Source of the DNA: DASUXY01 sp035301985
Lineage (GTDB): Bacteria; Bacillota; Bacilli; Bacillales; Amphibacillaceae
Length of the DNA stretch: 64,000 nucleotides
Assembly (NCBI GenBank): GCA_035301985.1
Contig: DATGTE010000023.1
Coordinates: 186,001 to 250,000 of the forward strand
Direction of reading: 5' to 3'
Of this stretch, positions 53,637 to 62,789 are shown piece after piece. Position numbers and translations under genes: made by a program. Each line of letters starts with the position of its first letter. The first letter of the stretch is position 1. Under the pieces are notes generated by a model. The model saw only the letters and a program-made list of their open reading frames with translations. It ran no database searches and had not been told where the DNA came from.

Positions 53637-54107
53637 TTAGTCGTCCATTCTCGGGTATGATCTGTGTTCCATTTTCACTTGATCCATTTCCTCGACAGCT
53701 TCCTGAAAAATTGTTTCCAACTCGATTATAATTTGTTCTTTTTCACTTGAACGATCCACATCAAGATCACGAAGTAAATCGTCTGCATATTGCCGTAACT
53801 CGTTGGCTATGCTCGTTTTTTGTTCTTCTGTAAATGAGTTTAAATCCTCTTCAGCCTCAGCAATGGCTTTTTCAAGCTCTTTTTTTAAACGCGTTGTCTG
53901 CACGTCTTGTACATTAGTGACGGCTTTCTCTATATCGGCAATGGATTCCGTTTTTTTGTTTTGAAACCAATTCGTCAAAAGAGTCTCAATATTTTCGCCG
54001 GCAAAAGCGACATGGATACTGCCTCCGATAATGAATAGGGCGACAAACAGGCCAACAATCCATTTTATACCCATTCGTTTTCGATGCCGTTCTTTTCTTG
54101 AAATCAT
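53637..54107 (-). CDS. Secreted/membrane-anchored helical protein, third of a paralogous trio
   Basis: 156 residues. Strongly basic N-terminus (ISRKERHRKRMG) and a hydrophobic helix ending HVAFAG, which reads as a signal peptide or anchor. Right after it comes ETLLTNWFQNKKTES, the W-aromatic motif shared with the next two genes, then two long charged amphipathic helices (TTRLKKELEKAIAEAEEDL, IIIELETIFQEAVEEMD). The ATG at 54107 follows GGGAGGA. No family recognised. Confidence 0.65.
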   Translation of the reverse strand: MISRKERHRKRMGIKWIVGLFVALFIIGGSIHVAFAGENIETLLTNWFQNKKTESIADIEKAVTNVQDVQTTRLKKELEKAIAEAEEDLNSFTEEQKTSIANELRQYADDLLRDLDVDRSSEKEQIIIELETIFQEAVEEMDQVKMEHRSYPRMDD

Positions 54108-54132
54108 GTGGATCCTCCCTATCAAATGTCCT

Positions 54133-54159
54133 AGGTCTGTCCCATTTGGAGACAGACCT
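54133..54159. other. Hairpin between trio genes, no U-tract
   Basis: Perfect 9-bp stem AGGTCTGTC / GACAGACCT with a 9-base loop in the 74-base gap of the operon. Without a T-run it may be an RNA processing or partial termination site. Confidence 0.5.
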
Positions 54160-54181
54160 TCAATAAGACATGAATCTCTGT

Positions 54182-54961
54182 TTATTCATTAATACCGGCA
54201 ACGACTTCATCCAAAGCATTTTTTGCTTCGTCTTCAAGATCCTGGGCATGCTCTTCGATGATCTTTTGTTGCTCCGCGGTGAGGTCAGCTAACAGCCCTT
54301 TTACAACACGACGAACATTTTCGATTTCGTGATCAATTTGGGTTTTAAGATTGTTTTCTAGATTTTCCCCCTGAACATCCAATTCTTCCGAAATCTCTCC
54401 CTTAGCTGCTTCTATCGCTTCTTCTAAATCGGAAACCGCTTCTTCTTTAACGACTGTCAAATCTTCCGTCATTTGCTCTCGTGCTGCTTCGCCTTCTGCT
54501 TCGGCAAAGGCGGGCAAATCATCGTTGACATAAGCCCCAGCTTGTTCACTTAAACGTTGTATCTCTTTCCAACCTTCCACATAAACATTATAGAATTCCT
54601 GTTCCATGTCAGCCATAATCTCGTTTTGTGCTCCTTCGATATCTTCTATATAATGATCTTTAGCCGCATCAATTTCATCAATCGCTTGTCCAGTTTCATA
54701 ATCTCGTGTACGATCCATTTGGCTCGCTGATGTATTTTTTCGATCTTCATATTCGGCTTGCAGTTCCGGGAGTTGTTCGTCGACATAAGCTTCTGCTCCA
54801 TCTTTTGCAGAGTCGACTGTCTCGTCGAACACCCTTTCATACCAGTCTCTTAAAGCATCTCCAGCATCTGTGTTTGCAAACACTAACCCTCCACCAAATA
54901 GAAAAATTGCTGCCACAGCGGCCAAAATGACTTTTCCTTTAACCGTTTTTAATCGTTTCAT
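54182..54961 (-). CDS. Secreted/membrane-anchored helical protein, second of a paralogous trio
   Basis: 259 residues. Signal MKRLKTVKGKVILAAVAAIF followed by LFGGGLVFA at the cut region, then TDAGDALRDWYERVFDETVDSA (W-Y motif), and about 200 residues of acidic amphipathic helix built from related segments (EAYVDEQLPELQAEYED; GAYVNDDLPAFAEAEGE). The internal 'AYV(D/N)(E/D)xLP' repeat suggests duplication. Very rich in Glu, Ala and Asp, consistent with an extracellular protein of a salt-tolerant host. AAAAGGAGG precedes the ATG. No family recognised. Confidence 0.75.
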   Translation of the reverse strand: MKRLKTVKGKVILAAVAAIFLFGGGLVFANTDAGDALRDWYERVFDETVDSAKDGAEAYVDEQLPELQAEYEDRKNTSASQMDRTRDYETGQAIDEIDAAKDHYIEDIEGAQNEIMADMEQEFYNVYVEGWKEIQRLSEQAGAYVNDDLPAFAEAEGEAAREQMTEDLTVVKEEAVSDLEEAIEAAKGEISEELDVQGENLENNLKTQIDHEIENVRRVVKGLLADLTAEQQKIIEEHAQDLEDEAKNALDEVVAGINE

Positions 54962-54992
54962 TTGCGTCGCCTCCTTTTAAATCGAGTCATAC

Positions 54993-55418
54993 TTACTCAT
55001 CCAACAACCCCTCTAAAAACATTGCAATCTCTTGATCAATCTCACTGCTAATTTCACTTTTTTTCCGTTCAGTATAATCAGCAAACATTTCCATTGTTAA
55101 CTCGTCTGTCATCTCCTGCAACCGTATGATGTAGTCGCTTCGATCACGGCGGATCTCTTTGTCTAGTTTGTTTAACCAATCGTTAGGAACGATTTGCCTT
55201 TCCAATTGTCCATGTGCATCGGCTATTTGCTCGTCTACTATTTCACCGATCGATACATCTCCTTCTAAAACCGGTATTTCAGCTATTTCAGCTGCATGCG
55301 ATGGCTGAAAGCGTTCTTTATACCAATGTGAAAGTACTATATCCGAATGTGCTAAAATATAAATCGAACTACAACAAAGGAAACAAACGATCAAGAATCC
55401 GATAATTGCTTTTCGCAT
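54993..55418 (-). CDS. Secreted/membrane-anchored helical protein, first of a paralogous trio
   Basis: 141 residues. Signal or anchor MRKAIIGFLIVCFLCCSSIY, then HSDIVLSHWYKERFQPSHAAEIAE with the W-Y-x-x-x-F motif, and a charged helical remainder (IGEIVDEQIADAHGQLERQI, DRSDYIIRLQEMTDEL). The ATG at 55418 lies 12 bases from AAAGGA, a little far, but the upstream extension is not signal-like. First gene of the operon; 31 bases to the next. Confidence 0.65.
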   Translation of the reverse strand: MRKAIIGFLIVCFLCCSSIYILAHSDIVLSHWYKERFQPSHAAEIAEIPVLEGDVSIGEIVDEQIADAHGQLERQIVPNDWLNKLDKEIRRDRSDYIIRLQEMTDELTMEMFADYTERKKSEISSEIDQEIAMFLEGLLDE

Positions 55419-55987
55419 TGCGTCTACATTTCCTTTCTCACAAGTCTGTAAACGTCTCGACGTCATCTTGAAGCTGCTGCATCGCTTTGAAATTCAACAC
55501 CTCCTTTCGATAATGTATTGTAAAATCAGTATACAATGAAGAAAAATAACTTTAAAAACTTGGAAAAGTGAAAAAATATATATTTAAACGCATTTTCCAT
55601 GCAATTTCTCCATTTTCCTTTGTTTTTCTAGCAAATTTATCGCAATTTTTAAAATACTACGAATATAATAGCTTGAAATGCTTATGTTTTACAATTATCG
55701 ACAATTTTAAGACAGTCATAACACCTAAAGTTCATGCGTTTTCTATTAGTCTTTACTACCTCATTTACGCCTGATTTGCAGTTATTTGTATTAAAACGAT
55801 AGGTCTTTTTATTTATTTTTGATGAAAAAATAGATTAACTCGCTGAATGAATTGAAAGTCTTATAAACATATCGCCTGATAACTCTCGTCAACGTTAAGT
55901 CATGATGTTAACTTAAGTCAATGCTTCTAAAGAAACATTTGGTGCATATACTGGAGCATGTGACAATCAACATACAAGGAGGCGAAC
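55419..55987. other. AT-rich intergenic region upstream of the trio
   Basis: About 570 bases without a convincing gene. A strong AAAGGAGGTG (minus strand, about 55498-55507) precedes a 19-codon frame (TTG start, NFKAMQQLQDDVETFTDL) that ends just before the ribosome site of the trio; spacing is poor, so it may be a leader peptide or nothing. The remainder is strongly AT-rich with no clear repeat. Confidence 0.4.
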
Positions 55988-56449
55988 ATGATGCCTTGTG
56001 GGAATCATCAAGTGGATGTGGCTATGCCAATTGAAGCTATTTGGAACTTTGTAAGTGATGTGAATAATTGGGCCCCGCTTATTCCGGGATACATAAAACA
56101 CGACATTAAAAATAAACAACAAACAACATGGACTCTCAGAGGAGCTGTAGGGCGCATACAAAAAACAATCCATGTACAAATGGATATTATTGAACAAAAA
56201 AAGCCGACGCGAATGATATTCAAGCTATCGTGTGAAAATGAAAATGTTGTTGGAGACGGGCGCCTCGAAGTGAAAACCTTGACCAATCACAAAACAAAAA
56301 TAGCCGGCAAACTCAACATTCATGCAAACGGTGTAACCGGCCCAATGATCAATGCTATCCTTCGCACAATTTTACCCAAAACAACGAAGCAATTCACTGA
56401 AGCCGTTGTCCAACAAATGCTTAAGACGACAAGCGTCACAACTGGTTAA
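55988..56449 (+). CDS. SRPBCC/CoxG-like protein
   Basis: 153 residues, START-like helix-grip fold. HQVDVAMPIEAIWNFVSDVNNWAPLIPGY is the usual N-terminal strand-helix, TTWTLRGAVGRIQKTIHVQMDI the sheet, and a long C-terminal helix (MINAILRTILPKTTKQFTEAVVQQML). Closest in pattern to the CoxG (carbon monoxide dehydrogenase subunit G) group, many of which bind hydrophobic ligands and have nothing to do with CO. ACAAGGAGG precedes tandem ATG codons. Confidence 0.78.
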   Translation: MMPCGNHQVDVAMPIEAIWNFVSDVNNWAPLIPGYIKHDIKNKQQTTWTLRGAVGRIQKTIHVQMDIIEQKKPTRMIFKLSCENENVVGDGRLEVKTLTNHKTKIAGKLNIHANGVTGPMINAILRTILPKTTKQFTEAVVQQMLKTTSVTTG

Positions 56450-56536
56450 CGCAAACATAATGATTGGTATACCTCGCATGATCTGATTCGTTTCCCAGAT
56501 CTTTGCCTTCCTCCCATTGGCATTTTGCTATGTCAA

Positions 56537-56800
56537 TCATCCGTCTTGCCAGGCTTCATTTATTTGTCGACGCATGTTATGCAACTGTTGGAAGGCTTGC
56601 TGAAATTGCGGATGTTTTGTTGCTTCTCTTCCAGCTTTTTTTTGTACATCTTCTAAGTGAAATTCGGCTTGCTGTAATTGCTCATGCGCTTGTTCGAGCG
56701 ATGCTTCATCCAAACTTTGCGTTTTTCCGACATCGCTTTGAGCTTTCTTGATCAATTCATTTGCTTGCTGTAATTGTTGCTGTAGATCATATTGTTCCAT
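56537..56800 (-). CDS. Small Gln-rich coiled-coil protein, unknown
   Basis: 87 residues, no signal peptide or membrane helix. MEQYDLQQQLQQANELIKKAQ then LEQAHEQLQQAEFHLEDVQKKAG: heptad-like, very rich in Gln, Glu and Ala. A run of AGGAGGAAC lies before the ATG. Small soluble proteins like this occur in sporulating bacilli, but I cannot name the family. Confidence 0.65.
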   Translation of the reverse strand: MEQYDLQQQLQQANELIKKAQSDVGKTQSLDEASLEQAHEQLQQAEFHLEDVQKKAGREATKHPQFQQAFQQLHNMRRQINEAWQDG

Positions 56801-56953
56801 AGATGTTCCTCCTGTTCTTTTTGCAGCTATAGTTTTCCTTCATCTTTAAATAATATGCAGAGAAAAGATTGTTTTTAAGCGCGAAGTCTTCACGAAAAAC
56901 GCTTTGTCATATAAAATAGGTGAAAGACTACGACCATAAAGGAAGATAGCAAC

Positions 56954-57568
56954 ATGAACGGAACAGCGCATGCAGCAGTCGGCGGTGGAGCCGGGCTTGT
57001 TGTAGCAAACACATTGCAAACCGATCCGACAACAACAATCATTCTCATCGGCCTAGGCGGTGTCTCTGCGCTTATTCCTGATTTAGATACAGATGGGAAA
57101 TTGCGGGGAAAAATGACGTTTTCCTATAAGCGATTCCGTGGCATTGCCCAATTCATCAGCTTGCTAATGGTCGGCTACAGTTATGCCACAGCACAATATG
57201 TTGGTATAGGACTTGGATTGTTTTTGTTAGGAATCGTCTCGTCTATTCGATCAAAACATATGTTGACACTAACGGGAATCGGTGTGGCTCTCAGCGGTTC
57301 CTTCTTTGCGGAAACATGGATCTTTCTATTCGGTATCTATATATTCATCGCTTCTGTTGTCTCACATCGCGGTTACACCCATTCGATTCTCGGCGTCATT
57401 TTTTTCGGAATGATCGCCAAAAAACTTGACCTAGCGCTTGGAATAAACGGTGTTTTCCACACATGTCTAGCTGGTTACATAAGCCACTTATTCCTAGACA
57501 GTCGGTTATGGCCGTTTAATAAACGCGGGATAAAGTTATTTCTACCAATCTCGTCAAAGGAATGGTAG
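56954..57568 (+). CDS. YdjM-like membrane-bound metal-dependent hydrolase
   Basis: 204 residues, several hydrophobic helices. NGTAHAAVGGGAGL with the first His, SALIPDLDTDGKL with the Asp pair, and SVVSHRGYTHSILGV with the HRGxTH box, then HLFLDSRLWPFNKRG: the metal-site layout of the YdjM family (PF04307). Substrate unknown; the E. coli member is LexA-controlled. Weak ribosome site (AAGGAAG). Confidence 0.85.
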   Translation: MNGTAHAAVGGGAGLVVANTLQTDPTTTIILIGLGGVSALIPDLDTDGKLRGKMTFSYKRFRGIAQFISLLMVGYSYATAQYVGIGLGLFLLGIVSSIRSKHMLTLTGIGVALSGSFFAETWIFLFGIYIFIASVVSHRGYTHSILGVIFFGMIAKKLDLALGINGVFHTCLAGYISHLFLDSRLWPFNKRGIKLFLPISSKEW

Positions 57569-57595
57569 AAAGCAGTCGTGTTCTTCTGTAATAAT

Positions 57596-57620
57596 AAATG
57601 CCGCCCATTTGGCGGCATTT
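57596..57620. terminator. Terminator between convergent genes
   Basis: 10-bp stem AAATGCCGCC / GGCGGCATTT with a 5-base loop, then TCTACTTT. Confidence 0.85.
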
Positions 57621-57650
57621 TCTACTTTAAAGTGTAAACAACTCAGATGG

Positions 57651-58790
57651 CTATTTCATGATTTTGTCCACGATGAGCGCGATCGCACCATCACCCGTTA
57701 CATTCGTTGCTGTCCCAAAACTATCTTGTGTCGTGTACAAGGCAATCATCAAACCGAGCGCTGTTTCATCAAAACCGAGCACACTCGCTAATACGCCTAA
57801 TGCAGCGATGACAGCACCTCCTGGCACACCAGGAGCGGCGATCATCACAATTCCCAACAGTAAAATAAAAGGAATGATCATACCGAATGTCGGCATCGAC
57901 ATATTATTCGATAAGACCATGACGGCAACCGAACATAAAGTGAGCGTAATCGTACTTCCGGATAAATGAATCGTGGCACATAAGGGAACAGCGGAATCGG
58001 CTATACCGGCACTGACATTGTTTTCCTTCGCTTGCCTAACCGTAACCGGGATAGTAGCAGCACTGGACATCGTTCCCAATCCTGTAAAGTAAGCTGGAAG
58101 CATTGTTTTCAGCGAAGTCAATGCATTTCTATTCGCAATGGTTCCTGCTGCAGCATATAAAACAAATAGCCACACCCAATGAATGACGACAGCCATTCCT
58201 AAAACTAAACCGAATGCCTTTAAAGTCTCAAAGACCGTACCATCAGCAGCAAGTTCGGCGAAAATACTAGCGATATAAAACGGTAAAATAGGAATAATAA
58301 TCTTCCATATCATCTTTTCAGTAATTGCTTTTCCTTCATCAAAAAAACCTTTTAAAGTTGGGCTTTTGATTCTTGTTATCCCTATGCCAAATACAAACGC
58401 AAGCATAAGCGCAGTTATTACTCCTGTGATCGGCTCGATTTCCAAATCAATGAGAGATTCAAAACCACTTGCCTCTTCCGCACTTTCGGCTCCCTCGCTT
58501 ACGAAAAATGGAATAGCGACTCGGGCGACTATATAAGCTAATAAACCGGCAAGTATCGTTGATATGTAGGCTATTCCAGCTGTGTAACCTAACATTTTTC
58601 CCGAATGCTTTCCGAAACTAGCAATCCCACTAGCAATGAAAAAAATAATGATCAATGGGATGGTAAATTCAAGAAACTGTCCGAAGATCTCCTTAAACGT
58701 AACGATCACTCGTGTTATTACATCAGGAATGACTAAACCGATCAGAATACCGATAATAATACCGAGGCCTAACTTTATAATTAGTCGCAC
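57651..58790 (-). CDS. DAACS-family sodium:dicarboxylate/amino-acid symporter
   Basis: 379 residues. GLGIIIGILIGLVIPD at the start, TMSSAATIPVTVRQAKENNVS (the serine-rich reentrant loop), TIHLSGSTITLTLCSVAVM, PGVPGGAVIAALGVL, and QDSFGTATNVTGDGAIALIVDK are hallmarks of the glutamate transporter fold with its Na+ and substrate sites. Shorter than GltP, like several bacillar members; may carry Ser/Thr, Asp/Glu or dicarboxylates. GTG start after GGAGGAG. Confidence 0.88.
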   Translation of the reverse strand: MRLIIKLGLGIIIGILIGLVIPDVITRVIVTFKEIFGQFLEFTIPLIIIFFIASGIASFGKHSGKMLGYTAGIAYISTILAGLLAYIVARVAIPFFVSEGAESAEEASGFESLIDLEIEPITGVITALMLAFVFGIGITRIKSPTLKGFFDEGKAITEKMIWKIIIPILPFYIASIFAELAADGTVFETLKAFGLVLGMAVVIHWVWLFVLYAAAGTIANRNALTSLKTMLPAYFTGLGTMSSAATIPVTVRQAKENNVSAGIADSAVPLCATIHLSGSTITLTLCSVAVMVLSNNMSMPTFGMIIPFILLLGIVMIAAPGVPGGAVIAALGVLASVLGFDETALGLMIALYTTQDSFGTATNVTGDGAIALIVDKIMK

Positions 58791-59012
58791 GTTTCTCCTC
58801 CATCTCCTTTATGTTATATTTTAAAATATTCTATATTAATAAAATGATTTTATCATGCACAATGGACAATTGTAAATTGCAAATCGAGCGAAAATTCACC
58901 TTAATGATTCAGCGTATTCTAATATGTCTTCTTTGTACTAAATGCACATGTTATGATATAACCTTAATAAGTAAATACTATTGCTGCCTACATTGAAAGC
59001 GGTGGTGACAAG

Positions 59013-59831
59013 GTGGAACGAAAGCATTTTACGAAAGAAATTATCACCCTTATGAATACAAACATTTATTGCGAATATATACTCAACGGTAAACCGCCGA
59101 TTTTATTAATCCATGGATTTGTCGCTTCGATCCATACGTTCAATCGCCTTATGCCCCTTTTAGCAAAACATTTTTCCGTTGTGGCTATTGATCTTCCTGG
59201 TTTTGGCAGAAGTGAAAAATCTAAAACATTTGTTTATTCGTATAAAAACTATGCGACGCTCCTCATGCGCGTCATCGATTATTTTGGGTTTCAGCAAGTT
59301 TGCATTATGGGCCACTCCATGGGCGGGCAAATTGCCCTTTATACAGCGCGCATGATACCAGAAAGCATTCATAAACTCATTCTTCTCAACAGTTCTGGTT
59401 ACATGGGGCGCGCTCATCGATGGCTTATTTTCAGTTCCTATCTCCCGTTTTTTCATTTAGCGGCAAAACGCTACGTTCAAAAACAAAGTGTGGAAGATAC
59501 ATTAAAAAATGTCCTGTTTGACCACTCGCTCATTACAGATGAATTGAAAGAGGAATATAGTATCGCCCTTCGAGACCAAAACTTTTACCGATCGCTTATA
59601 CGGCTTTTGCGCCACCGAGAAGGAGATTTAATGCCTGAACAACTGCAAGAAATTCAACAACCCGTTTTACTACTTTGGGGTAAAGAAGATAAAGTTGTTC
59701 CATTGGATGTTGGAAAACAATTGGCTAAAGATTTGCCAAATGCTTCGCTCACTATCTATGACAATGCAGGTCATCTGATAACAGAAGAAAAACCTGAAGA
59801 CATTTATGAACAAATTCGGGCGTTCATCTGA
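59013..59831 (+). CDS. Alpha/beta hydrolase
   Basis: 272 residues. LLIHGFVASIHTFNRL (oxyanion), DLPGFGRSEKSK, nucleophile elbow MGHSMGGQIAL near residue 101, Asp in LLWGKEDKVVP and catalytic His in YDNAGHLITEEKPE. YugF-like; substrate unknown. GTG start after GGTGGTGAC. It diverges from the symporter gene. Confidence 0.88.
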   Translation: MERKHFTKEIITLMNTNIYCEYILNGKPPILLIHGFVASIHTFNRLMPLLAKHFSVVAIDLPGFGRSEKSKTFVYSYKNYATLLMRVIDYFGFQQVCIMGHSMGGQIALYTARMIPESIHKLILLNSSGYMGRAHRWLIFSSYLPFFHLAAKRYVQKQSVEDTLKNVLFDHSLITDELKEEYSIALRDQNFYRSLIRLLRHREGDLMPEQLQEIQQPVLLLWGKEDKVVPLDVGKQLAKDLPNASLTIYDNAGHLITEEKPEDIYEQIRAFI

Positions 59832-60079
59832 AAATATCGGGCGTTTTTGAATTTACTTCGTAAAATCAAGCGTTAAATTCCGGCAAATGCGCCATTATCA
59901 GCAACTGCCTATTCCACCTGTATTCTGTTGACTGTTACCCGTGATTCCAGAAGTCCTCAGTTCGGATCCGAATTCCGTAGATATTTCTTACGGCTAAATT
60001 CCTATCAAAGGTCAAATAGAAGGATCGCTCCTTAAAGATCAGTGGTTTGTCAAAGCGCCGTTAAAAAAGTCGGTGCACT

Positions 60080-60778
60080 CTACTCGTTAAAGAGAATATC
60101 TCTCGTTTTAGCGAGAATTTCCTCATCTTTTAAACGAAATTTGAATTCCACTCGACGGGAAGCATCTGCACTATATTCTCCATTCTCGTCTGTACGAAAA
60201 TCGGTAAACGATTTGCTGTTGACCGTAAGTTTTTGTTCGAGCTCATTCTGGATCGTCTTATCTGGAAAATCATCGCCCAAGAGGTAAGAGGCTACACTAT
60301 AGGCCCTGTTCTGAGCAAGTTCCAAATTGTATAAGTAACTGCCATCGCGATCGGTATGGCCTTCAATAATGATTTCTGCCACGTAGTCTTCATAATCGCT
60401 TGCCAACAAAACATCTAAGTACCTCGGGACGAATTCATCTAAAAATGCGAAAGACTCATCTTTTAACTCGTCATCATCGTAGGCAAACAAAATTTCCGTA
60501 TCAAAAATAATCGCACCGGTTTTCTCATCTATATCAATTCCCATCTCATCATCGCTGTTAAACTCGTTGTTTAACTCGCTCACGAGCTGCTTGCGAACGC
60601 CCATAATTTGATCAATCGTCCGTTTCATTTCATCGATTTGCAACGATTTTATGATCATCATTGCAATAAAAATTAAGATGAAACAGAGCAAGATCGTTGT
60701 CAAAAGGTCGGTAAACGATGGCCAAAAATGCCCTTCATTTTGTTCGTGCTTAAACAGCCGCTTATACTTCCTATTCAT
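60080..60778 (-). CDS. MotB/OmpA-domain protein (ZorB-like)
   Basis: 232 residues. One N-terminal transmembrane helix, SFTDLLTTILLCFILIFIAMMII, with an Asp at its start in the position of the MotB proton site. A linker follows, then an OmpA-like peptidoglycan-binding domain (IIIEGHTDRDGSYLYNLELAQNRAYSVASYL). The start codon overlaps the stop of the gene upstream (ATGA), so the two are translationally coupled. This is the layout of ZorB and of MotB/ExbD-type stators. No flagellar genes are near. Confidence 0.85.
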   Translation of the reverse strand: MNRKYKRLFKHEQNEGHFWPSFTDLLTTILLCFILIFIAMMIIKSLQIDEMKRTIDQIMGVRKQLVSELNNEFNSDDEMGIDIDEKTGAIIFDTEILFAYDDDELKDESFAFLDEFVPRYLDVLLASDYEDYVAEIIIEGHTDRDGSYLYNLELAQNRAYSVASYLLGDDFPDKTIQNELEQKLTVNSKSFTDFRTDENGEYSADASRRVEFKFRLKDEEILAKTRDILFNE

Positions 60779-62586
60779 GTCGGCTCATCCTGTCGCCATT
60801 CAGGTCGTTGTCTTAACGTACTCAACTGCCTCGTCCACGCTTGCACCTCGCGCCCTAAATCTTCGACCATCTGCTGTGTATAACGCGCCTGCGATGTTTG
60901 AATATCTTCCATTATCCGGTGCAAGTTCTGAAATTCCCGCTGCAACCCTTCATTTGTTTTCTCGACTGAAGCAGTGATACTACGGGCAAGCCGATCTAAT
61001 TTTTCTCCCAACATCGTTTCAAAGCTCGAAACATTGTTGCTAAAAGTTTGTTGAATTGACTCGACACGCGACTCGATTTGCTTCTGCCACTGTTGGAATG
61101 TTTCATTTATATGCAAAACCGTTGTATTGATGTCTTTAATGAGCTGTTGATTTTCTCTACCCATCTGTGCAAATGTCTCAGCCGCTTTCCGAATTTGTTG
61201 ATCAAATTGTTGTGCTTCCTCATGATGCGTCTGCAAATGGACATTAAACGTTCGATTGAATGCCTTTAGATCCTCAAAACGATCCGCCAACAAATGCTTA
61301 TATTCCGCTTGCGTTTTGTTGATGACTTCGAGCGCTTCGGGCAATTTTTCAATGGAATGACCAAACGTATCAAAATCCTGGGAAATTTCCCCAAGATATG
61401 TTTTAATGCCGGCGAGTTCCGCATCAAGATGCTCTCCGAACGTCTCCTTGAACGCCTTGTTTTGTAGCTCCATATTTTTTACAAGCTCGTCACTTTTATC
61501 GTGAATGCGAGTGAATGCATCGTTTAATGACGCTTGTTGTTCCAATAACGAAGACGTAAATGCCTTAAGTTCGGTCACAGCATCTGTAAATTGATCGAGC
61601 GTGTCAATCTGGGTTTGGGAAACATCCGCTATTTTTTCATACGTTTGTTCAAAGGCTTGAACCATACGTTCTTGCTTTGCCTCCATTTTTTTAAAATAAT
61701 TAAATAACGACTTAAAATTACTATTCAACTTTGCCGTCCCCTCGCTAAAGCCATCAGTGACGACTTTCATTTGTTCGAACAAAGCTTGAAACATAGATAA
61801 ATTATCGGCAAGCCCGTCATTAAAACTAGCGAGATCTTCTGCCGCTTGTTCGAGTCCGTCGGTATATTCTTGAAAGCCGGTAAAGGCATGTTCGATGTTT
61901 TGTAGTGATGCGCGGTTTGTCGCCTGTAAATCAAGAATGGAAGCGTTGATCGCTTCTGATACGTCAATGAGTTGGTTGATCCCCTTCTGTTCGTTTTCCT
62001 CCAAATGGGATTCAAATTTCAACATAATATCGGTGAGCACCAATTCGGTATTAAAAACTTTGGTAAGAACAGTCATAATAAGAGACATTCCCATACCAGC
62101 AATGCTTGTATAAAACGCGATATCTACCCCAGCAAGAACCGTTGTGACATGTTCGACAAGTCGATTCCCATCCCCTTCAATGCTGGACAGCGCCATTGTT
62201 AATCCGATGAATGTACCGAGCACACCGATCAATATAAAAACAGACACAGTCATTTGCACGATTTTAATGAGACTGATAACGGGCACATGAAAAACACGCC
62301 AGCTCGAAAACCGTTCTTGCACAAATGTTTCGACCGATATCGTTTCCGTTTGCCGTTTGTCATCGTATTGTCGTTTGAAATCATCAAGCGGTGCAATATC
62401 CAAACGATTCGTGGTGGTTAAATAGTGACGAATTTTCGATAACTTCCTGTAACACATAAGATGGACAATTGTCGCTACAACAAACATAATTAATAACACA
62501 AGGAAAATCAGTTCAATTAACGGATGAGCTAAAACGGCTTCGGCTTTTTGTTCGCTTATAAACATTTCCAAGATGATTTGAACCAT
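60775..62586 (-). CDS. MotA/TolQ/ExbB proton-channel protein with long coiled-coil tail (ZorA-like)
   Basis: 603 residues. Helix 1 LIELIFLVLLIMFVVATIVHL, helix 2 VSVFILIGVLGTFIGLTMALS and helix 3 GVDIAFYTSIAGMGMSLIMTVL form the MotA/TolQ/ExbB core; GTFIGLT and the small-residue helix 3 are the family signature. Residues about 190-603 are a cytoplasmic coiled coil rich in Gln, Glu and Phe, much longer than in MotA and similar to the ZorA tail. The ATG at 62586 has GGGGGAG upstream; the longer frame is rejected. No ZorC, ZorD or ZorE homologue follows. Confidence 0.85.
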   Translation of the reverse strand: MVQIILEMFISEQKAEAVLAHPLIELIFLVLLIMFVVATIVHLMCYRKLSKIRHYLTTTNRLDIAPLDDFKRQYDDKRQTETISVETFVQERFSSWRVFHVPVISLIKIVQMTVSVFILIGVLGTFIGLTMALSSIEGDGNRLVEHVTTVLAGVDIAFYTSIAGMGMSLIMTVLTKVFNTELVLTDIMLKFESHLEENEQKGINQLIDVSEAINASILDLQATNRASLQNIEHAFTGFQEYTDGLEQAAEDLASFNDGLADNLSMFQALFEQMKVVTDGFSEGTAKLNSNFKSLFNYFKKMEAKQERMVQAFEQTYEKIADVSQTQIDTLDQFTDAVTELKAFTSSLLEQQASLNDAFTRIHDKSDELVKNMELQNKAFKETFGEHLDAELAGIKTYLGEISQDFDTFGHSIEKLPEALEVINKTQAEYKHLLADRFEDLKAFNRTFNVHLQTHHEEAQQFDQQIRKAAETFAQMGRENQQLIKDINTTVLHINETFQQWQKQIESRVESIQQTFSNNVSSFETMLGEKLDRLARSITASVEKTNEGLQREFQNLHRIMEDIQTSQARYTQQMVEDLGREVQAWTRQLSTLRQRPEWRQDEPT

Positions 62587-62789
62587 TATATCTCCCCCAT
62601 TGTGGCCGCCTGTCCAGCACATTTCTTATTGGTTTATATCTATTCCAATCATGACCAAATCATGTATCAGAAAATGATGGAATGAGACATCCAATCAACT
62701 ACACCTGAAGTTAAACGCTTATAAAAACCAACCAAACGGTTAAACTACACGTACAAATCATTGTTTTTTAAAAAACTGAGGTGACTATA

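Noticed and set aside
60080..62586. Complete Zorya defence system
   Set aside because: Only the ZorA- and ZorB-like genes are present. The genes on either side encode an alpha/beta hydrolase and TatA, and no ZorC, ZorD or ZorE-type protein is in the window.
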